Shown here in pieces: positions 46,623 through 50,000 of a DNA stretch of 50,000 nt. Each line of letters begins with the position of its first letter. The stretch's first letter is position 1. Position numbers and translations under genes: made by a program. This stretch comes from Legionella erythra (GTDB lineage: Bacteria; Pseudomonadota; Gammaproteobacteria; Legionellales; Legionellaceae): NCBI RefSeq assembly GCF_001467615.1, contig NZ_LNYA01000024.1:131389-181388 (forward strand), in the 5' to 3' direction. The notes below the pieces were generated by a model. It was not told where the DNA came from. It saw nothing but the letters and a program-made list of their open reading frames with translations, and made no database searches.

Positions 46623-47201
46623 ATGAATTCAAAGCTTCTATTTTCTTTGGTTTGCAGCGCCGTGTTGTTCGCTTCCGGTTGCAATACCAACCCTCATTTT
46701 TATAATGATACCAATCAGCCTGTGACGCATGTTTCAGTTGAACAAAAGCAAACAGATGCCAAGATTTTAAGCAGCTTGATTGTGTTGAATAAAAACGAAA
46801 TTGCTGCCGCCAATACTGCGCAACAAAAATCAGCCAATCATGCGGTTAGAAATTATGCTGAAATCATGAACAAGGCTCACAGCAGAAACCTGCAGGAAGC
46901 AGAGCGCTTAAGCCAGAAACTGGATGTTGCTCCCAAACAAGGTCAAACGGCAGCTCAGCTGCAACGAAAAGGCCGACAAGAATTGGCTGCTTTAAACCGT
47001 CTGCAAAATCATGCATTTGATCGTGCCTACATCAATGCCATGGTAAAAGATCACGCGGCTGCTCTGCAATTGCTGGATCAACGTTTGATTCCGCAAGCGA
47101 CTAATCCGCAATTACGTCAATACCTGGAAGCGACCCGTGCCAATGTGGCTCAGCATTTAAAACAGGCACAAGCCGTTCAAAACCAATTAGCTAATTCCTA
47201 A
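46623..47201 (+). CDS. DUF4142 lipoprotein (ferritin-like fold)
   Basis: 192 residues. The signal peptide ends FASGC (Cys20). The rest is almost entirely helical, with two DUF4142 units: TDAKILSSLIVLNKNEIAAA (about 45-64) and FDRAYINAMVKDHAAALQLLD (about 133-153). The family has a four-helix fold, is exported, and is of unknown function. It has its own promoter region upstream and a clear terminator downstream. Confidence 0.85.
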   Translation: MNSKLLFSLVCSAVLFASGCNTNPHFYNDTNQPVTHVSVEQKQTDAKILSSLIVLNKNEIAAANTAQQKSANHAVRNYAEIMNKAHSRNLQEAERLSQKLDVAPKQGQTAAQLQRKGRQELAALNRLQNHAFDRAYINAMVKDHAAALQLLDQRLIPQATNPQLRQYLEATRANVAQHLKQAQAVQNQLANS

Positions 47202-47205
47202 TGAC

Positions 47206-47241
47206 AAAAAAACCGGGCGAGCGTCTGCGCGTCCGGTTTTT
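47206..47241 (+). terminator. Terminator after the DUF4142 gene
   Basis: AAAACCGG and CCGGTTTT form an 8-bp stem around a GC-rich 16-base loop that can itself pair, followed by TTTTTA. Placed five bases after the stop. Confidence 0.8.
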
Positions 47242-47264
47242 ATCCTGATTTTCATTTGGGTTGG

Positions 47265-48698
47265 TTAGCCTTTTTTACCCTGCTTTCTTGCCTTGCTGGC
47301 CAGATTGCCTTCCTCATACAGTTTCAATTGCGCAAGCAGCGTGTTGGTATTGGCTTTAAATGTCGCTAATTCACGGCCTGAGATGGGCGCTCCTCTGGGG
47401 AGTGTGACCGTAGTCGGGTTTTTAGGCTGGCCGTTGATATGAAACTCATAATGACAATGCGGGCCGGATGCTAAACCGGTTTGACCCACGTAGCCAATAA
47501 CCTGTCCCCGGCGTACAAAATCACCGCGGGATAAGCCTTTCTGGAATTTGAGCATGTGACCGTAAATGGTACTGTAAAGCTTGTTATGATTAATTTTAAT
47601 CATGTTCCCATAACCGCTTTGTCGACCAATAAGTTCAATACGGCCATCACCCGTGGCTTGAATAGGTGTGCCAATACGTGCCGCCAGATCCACCCCTTTA
47701 TGAGCCCGACGATAATGCAGGATGGGATGATAGCGCGACAGACTGAAGGTTGAACTGATATGGCTGAAGCGAATGGGGTAGCGATTAAATGCCTTTTTAA
47801 GGCTGGTGCCCTGGGGAGTGTAATAGTCGGTGCGCCCATCGCGGCTGGTATGGCGTATGGCCTGGAAGGTGCGGCCGCCATTTTTGTAAGAAACGGCAAG
47901 AATATCACCCGTTCCGACTAATTTATCTTCAATGTAATAGGCTTTGTAAATAATGGTAAAGCGATCACCCGCTCTCACATCGCGAGCAAAATCGATATCC
48001 CAGGTAAAAATATCTGTCATTTGTTGAATGAGCTTGTAGGGGATGTTGTTGCGTTTGGCCGTACTGTACAGTGACCCCTTGACGGTTGCAGTCAGAAAAT
48101 GGCTGTGGCTGTTCATTTTCCGTGAATTGATTTTACTTTTATAGTGGGCCCCGTCACGGTAGACCACCATGTATTGGGTACTGGTAAACGGCAGGATCAT
48201 CTTTTCCAGCACTTGCTCGTTGACCAGAAATTGAATTTCCTCATTGGGTTTAAGTTTGGACAATGCTTTGGCATGCGGATTGTCTTTAATAATAATGCCT
48301 AGCGTCTTGGCACTTAATCCAACCCGATTAAACACACTGGCTAACGAGTCGCCGGGGCGCGCTTTGATGATTTTCCATTCCTTGCCATGGATTATTTTCT
48401 TTTTGGCCACCACCGGGGCTGCCGTTTTTACCGGTTGAGGTGCTTTCTTTGCAGCAGCGACGGCAACAGTACCAACCGACGTGGGGCCAGCGGCCTTGAT
48501 CACAGCGGTTTGATGAGGGGCTTCCTGTTTGGCATGGGGAAGTGCGACACTGCGATTCGTAAAGCGTGTTTTCTGCTTATGAGGGAATGACTTGACCAGA
48601 ATAAACGGCAAGGCAAACGCGATAACCAAAGCAATCAGCGCCAGCAATTTAGATGGTTTTTCCGGACTATTTAATGAGACATTGGGTCTGTGATCCAT
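47265..48698 (-). CDS. M23 family murein endopeptidase, MepM-like
   Basis: 477 residues: one N-terminal membrane anchor (about 17-36), a Pro/Lys/Ala-rich linker, an OapA/LysM-like domain (about 105-165, with [17 protein letters not shown]), then a C-terminal M23 metallopeptidase (about 330-440). The zinc and catalytic motifs are AHKGVDLAA (HxxxD) and [12 protein letters not shown] (HxH). It cuts cross-links in peptidoglycan to allow wall growth. It is divergent from tyrS with a 267-base spacer. Confidence 0.9.
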   Translation of the reverse strand: MDHRPNVSLNSPEKPSKLLALIALVIAFALPFILVKSFPHKQKTRFTNRSVALPHAKQEAPHQTAVIKAAGPTSVGTVAVAAAKKAPQPVKTAAPVVAKKKIIHGKEWKIIKARPGDSLASVFNRVGLSAKTLGIIIKDNPHAKALSKLKPNEEIQFLVNEQVLEKMILPFTSTQYMVVYRDGAHYKSKINSRKMNSHSHFLTATVKGSLYSTAKRNNIPYKLIQQMTDIFTWDIDFARDVRAGDRFTIIYKAYYIEDKLVGTGDILAVSYKNGGRTFQAIRHTSRDGRTDYYTPQGTSLKKAFNRYPIRFSHISSTFSLSRYHPILHYRRAHKGVDLAARIGTPIQATGDGRIELIGRQSGYGNMIKINHNKLYSTIYGHMLKFQKGLSRGDFVRRGQVIGYVGQTGLASGPHCHYEFHINGQPKNPTTVTLPRGAPISGRELATFKANTNTLLAQLKLYEEGNLASKARKQGKKG

Positions 48699-48965
48699 GT
48701 TTCGCCTTTACTACTGTCATCCCAGGAGAATCTGTTAATTAAAATAAACGTTGTTACAGTCTTCTTTGGCTCTGACCGCTTAAGTAATAAGGTATCCCAA
48801 TCGTGTCCAGTGATTGACGAATCAGCCGTTACTAGTCATTACCATCCTAAAGCGTTCATGCTTTTTTGCTTATTCTTTGTACTGTCCTCTAGCGAGAACA
48901 GAATAACCGGGCTAAGATACTCGCTGCAAGAAGTTAGGTCAATCATTAAAAAAGGTTTTACACGC
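48699..48965. other. Divergent spacer between the M23 gene and tyrS
   Basis: Contains the promoters for both genes. No T-box-like aminoacyl-tRNA leader or convincing hairpin was found, as expected for a Gram-negative tyrS. No gene seen. Confidence 0.6.
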
Positions 48966-50000
48966 ATGATAATCGCAGATTCCGCCTACAATGAGTTAAA
49001 AAGAGGGTGTGAGGAAATTCTTCCGGAACAGGAACTTGAAAAAAAATTACTCAAAAATCGCCCCTTGCGTATTAAAGCGGGCTTTGACCCGACCGCACCC
49101 GATTTGCATTTAGGCCATACGGTATTACTGAATAAGCTGCGTCAATTTCAGCAGCTGGGGCATGAAGTCATTTTTCTTATTGGTGATTTCACCGCCATGA
49201 TTGGCGATCCAACCGGTAAAAATGTGACCCGTATGCCATTGACCCGCGAAGAGGTATTGGCTAATGCAGAAACCTATCAGCATCAGGTTTTTAAAATTCT
49301 CGATCCTGCAAAAACCACTATTGCCTTTAATTCGCAGTGGCTGGGTCAATTAAACGCAGCGGATCTAATTCGTCTGGCCGCGACCCATACCGTTGCAAGA
49401 ATGCTGGAGCGTGATGACTTCAATAAACGTTATACATCCGGACAGCCTATTGCCATTCATGAATTCCTCTACCCGCTCATCCAGGGCTATGACTCGGTGG
49501 AATTAAAAGCGGACGTGGAATTAGGAGGAACGGATCAGAAATTTAACTTACTCATGGGGCGGGAGTTACAAAAGCATTACGTCCATGAACCGCAGGTTAT
49601 TATGATGCTGCCACTGATTGAGGGATTGGATGGCGTCAAGAAGATGTCTAAATCATTGAACAATTACATTGGAATAGCAGAAAGTGCGGACAGCATGTTT
49701 GGCAAAATCATGTCCATCAGTGATGAATTAATGTGGCGATACCTTGATTTATTAAGTTTCAGACCCATCTCAGATATAGAGATACTTAAAAAGTCGGTTG
49801 CAGAAGGCTACAACCCCCGCGATGTAAAAATTGAACTGGCAAAAGAAATCATTGCCCGCTTCCATGATCTGGCGGCGGCTGAGCGGGCGCATCAGGCTTT
49901 TGTTGAGCGGTTTCAAAAAGGCGAGATACCGGAAGACTTGGTGGAGCAGGAACTGGCCATCAGTGAGCCCATCAGCATTGCCCAATTATTAAAACAGCTG
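48966..50000 (+). CDS. tyrS: Tyrosyl-tRNA synthetase (3' end outside window)
   Basis: The first 345 codons are present and the frame is open to the window edge; the enzyme normally has about 400-420 residues. It charges tRNA-Tyr. The class I signature HLGH is at 48-51 ([16 protein letters not shown]) and KMSKS at 226-230. GGTDQKFN (187-194) marks the tyrosine pocket. The [12 protein letters not shown] form is the TyrZ-type, common in many proteobacteria, rather than the E. coli TyrS type. AAGG precedes the ATG. Confidence 0.96.
   Translation, partial: MIIADSAYNELKRGCEEILPEQELEKKLLKNRPLRIKAGFDPTAPDLHLGHTVLLNKLRQFQQLGHEVIFLIGDFTAMIGDPTGKNVTRMPLTREEVLANAETYQHQVFKILDPAKTTIAFNSQWLGQLNAADLIRLAATHTVARMLERDDFNKRYTSGQPIAIHEFLYPLIQGYDSVELKADVELGGTDQKFNLLMGRELQKHYVHEPQVIMMLPLIEGLDGVKKMSKSLNNYIGIAESADSMFGKIMSISDELMWRYLDLLSFRPISDIEILKKSVAEGYNPRDVKIELAKEIIARFHDLAAAERAHQAFVERFQKGEIPEDLVEQELAISEPISIAQLLKQL

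Noticed and set aside
47600-47908. A 102-residue frame inside the M23 peptidase gene
   Set aside because: It lies on the same strand in another frame of a clear M23 domain and has no independent support.

Overview
The window most likely comes from a chromosome of the Legionellaceae. Supporting signs are the gene content (hslVU, tyrS, deoB, dam, kup and many paralogous MFS carriers with a Y-E-[FY] motif in the first helix), an HslV with an N-terminal stub before the catalytic Thr, and several orphan proteins resembling Dot/Icm effectors. Base composition looks clearly richer in G+C than L. pneumophila, so a more GC-rich relative is likely. Species is not assigned. No tRNA, rRNA, CRISPR array, transposase or phage gene was seen.

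Layout. 0.1-4.2 kb: accessory block of orphan genes and a membrane-anchored FAD monooxygenase with a coiled-coil tail. 4.3-7.7 kb: zinc alcohol dehydrogenase, AmpG-like MFS, TerC-family protein. 7.8-11.3 kb: homospermidine synthase broken by one extra base, PncC, DJ-1/PfpI protein, thymidine kinase. 11.3-17.6 kb: two paralogous MFS carriers, deoB, zur, then hslV-hslU. 17.6-24.3 kb: orphan protein with a C-terminal membrane segment, SulP transporter, YihY protein, MdfA-like MFS, and an orphan 459-residue protein. 24.3-27.6 kb: operon with a MerR-QueF fusion, a TetA-like MFS and WrbA, preceded by a textbook MerR-type promoter. 27.6-32 kb: repeat-bearing spacer, two overlapping exonuclease III genes, exported beta-carbonic anhydrase, rpmE, malic enzyme. 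32-37.4 kb: a second MFS pair, dam, and a ferritin-like/E2-acyltransferase fusion. 37.4-50 kb: two TyrP-like permeases, OmpA-type lipoprotein, kup, DUF1460 protein, SpmA/SpmB, CDF-like transporter, short solute-binding lipoprotein, DUF4142 lipoprotein, MepM-like M23 peptidase, and tyrS running off the end.

The strongest novelty is the MerR-QueF fusion. A complete MerR DNA-binding domain is joined in frame to a complete queuosine-pathway nitrile reductase with its catalytic residues. It lies behind its own probable 19-bp-spacer operator and ahead of an efflux carrier and a quinone reductase. Second is a protein joining a diiron ferritin-like N-terminal half to a 2-oxoacid-dehydrogenase E2 catalytic fold with an intact HxxxDG motif. 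Also notable are the hss frameshift, the effector-like flavoprotein, and two intergenic stretches with structure or repeats.
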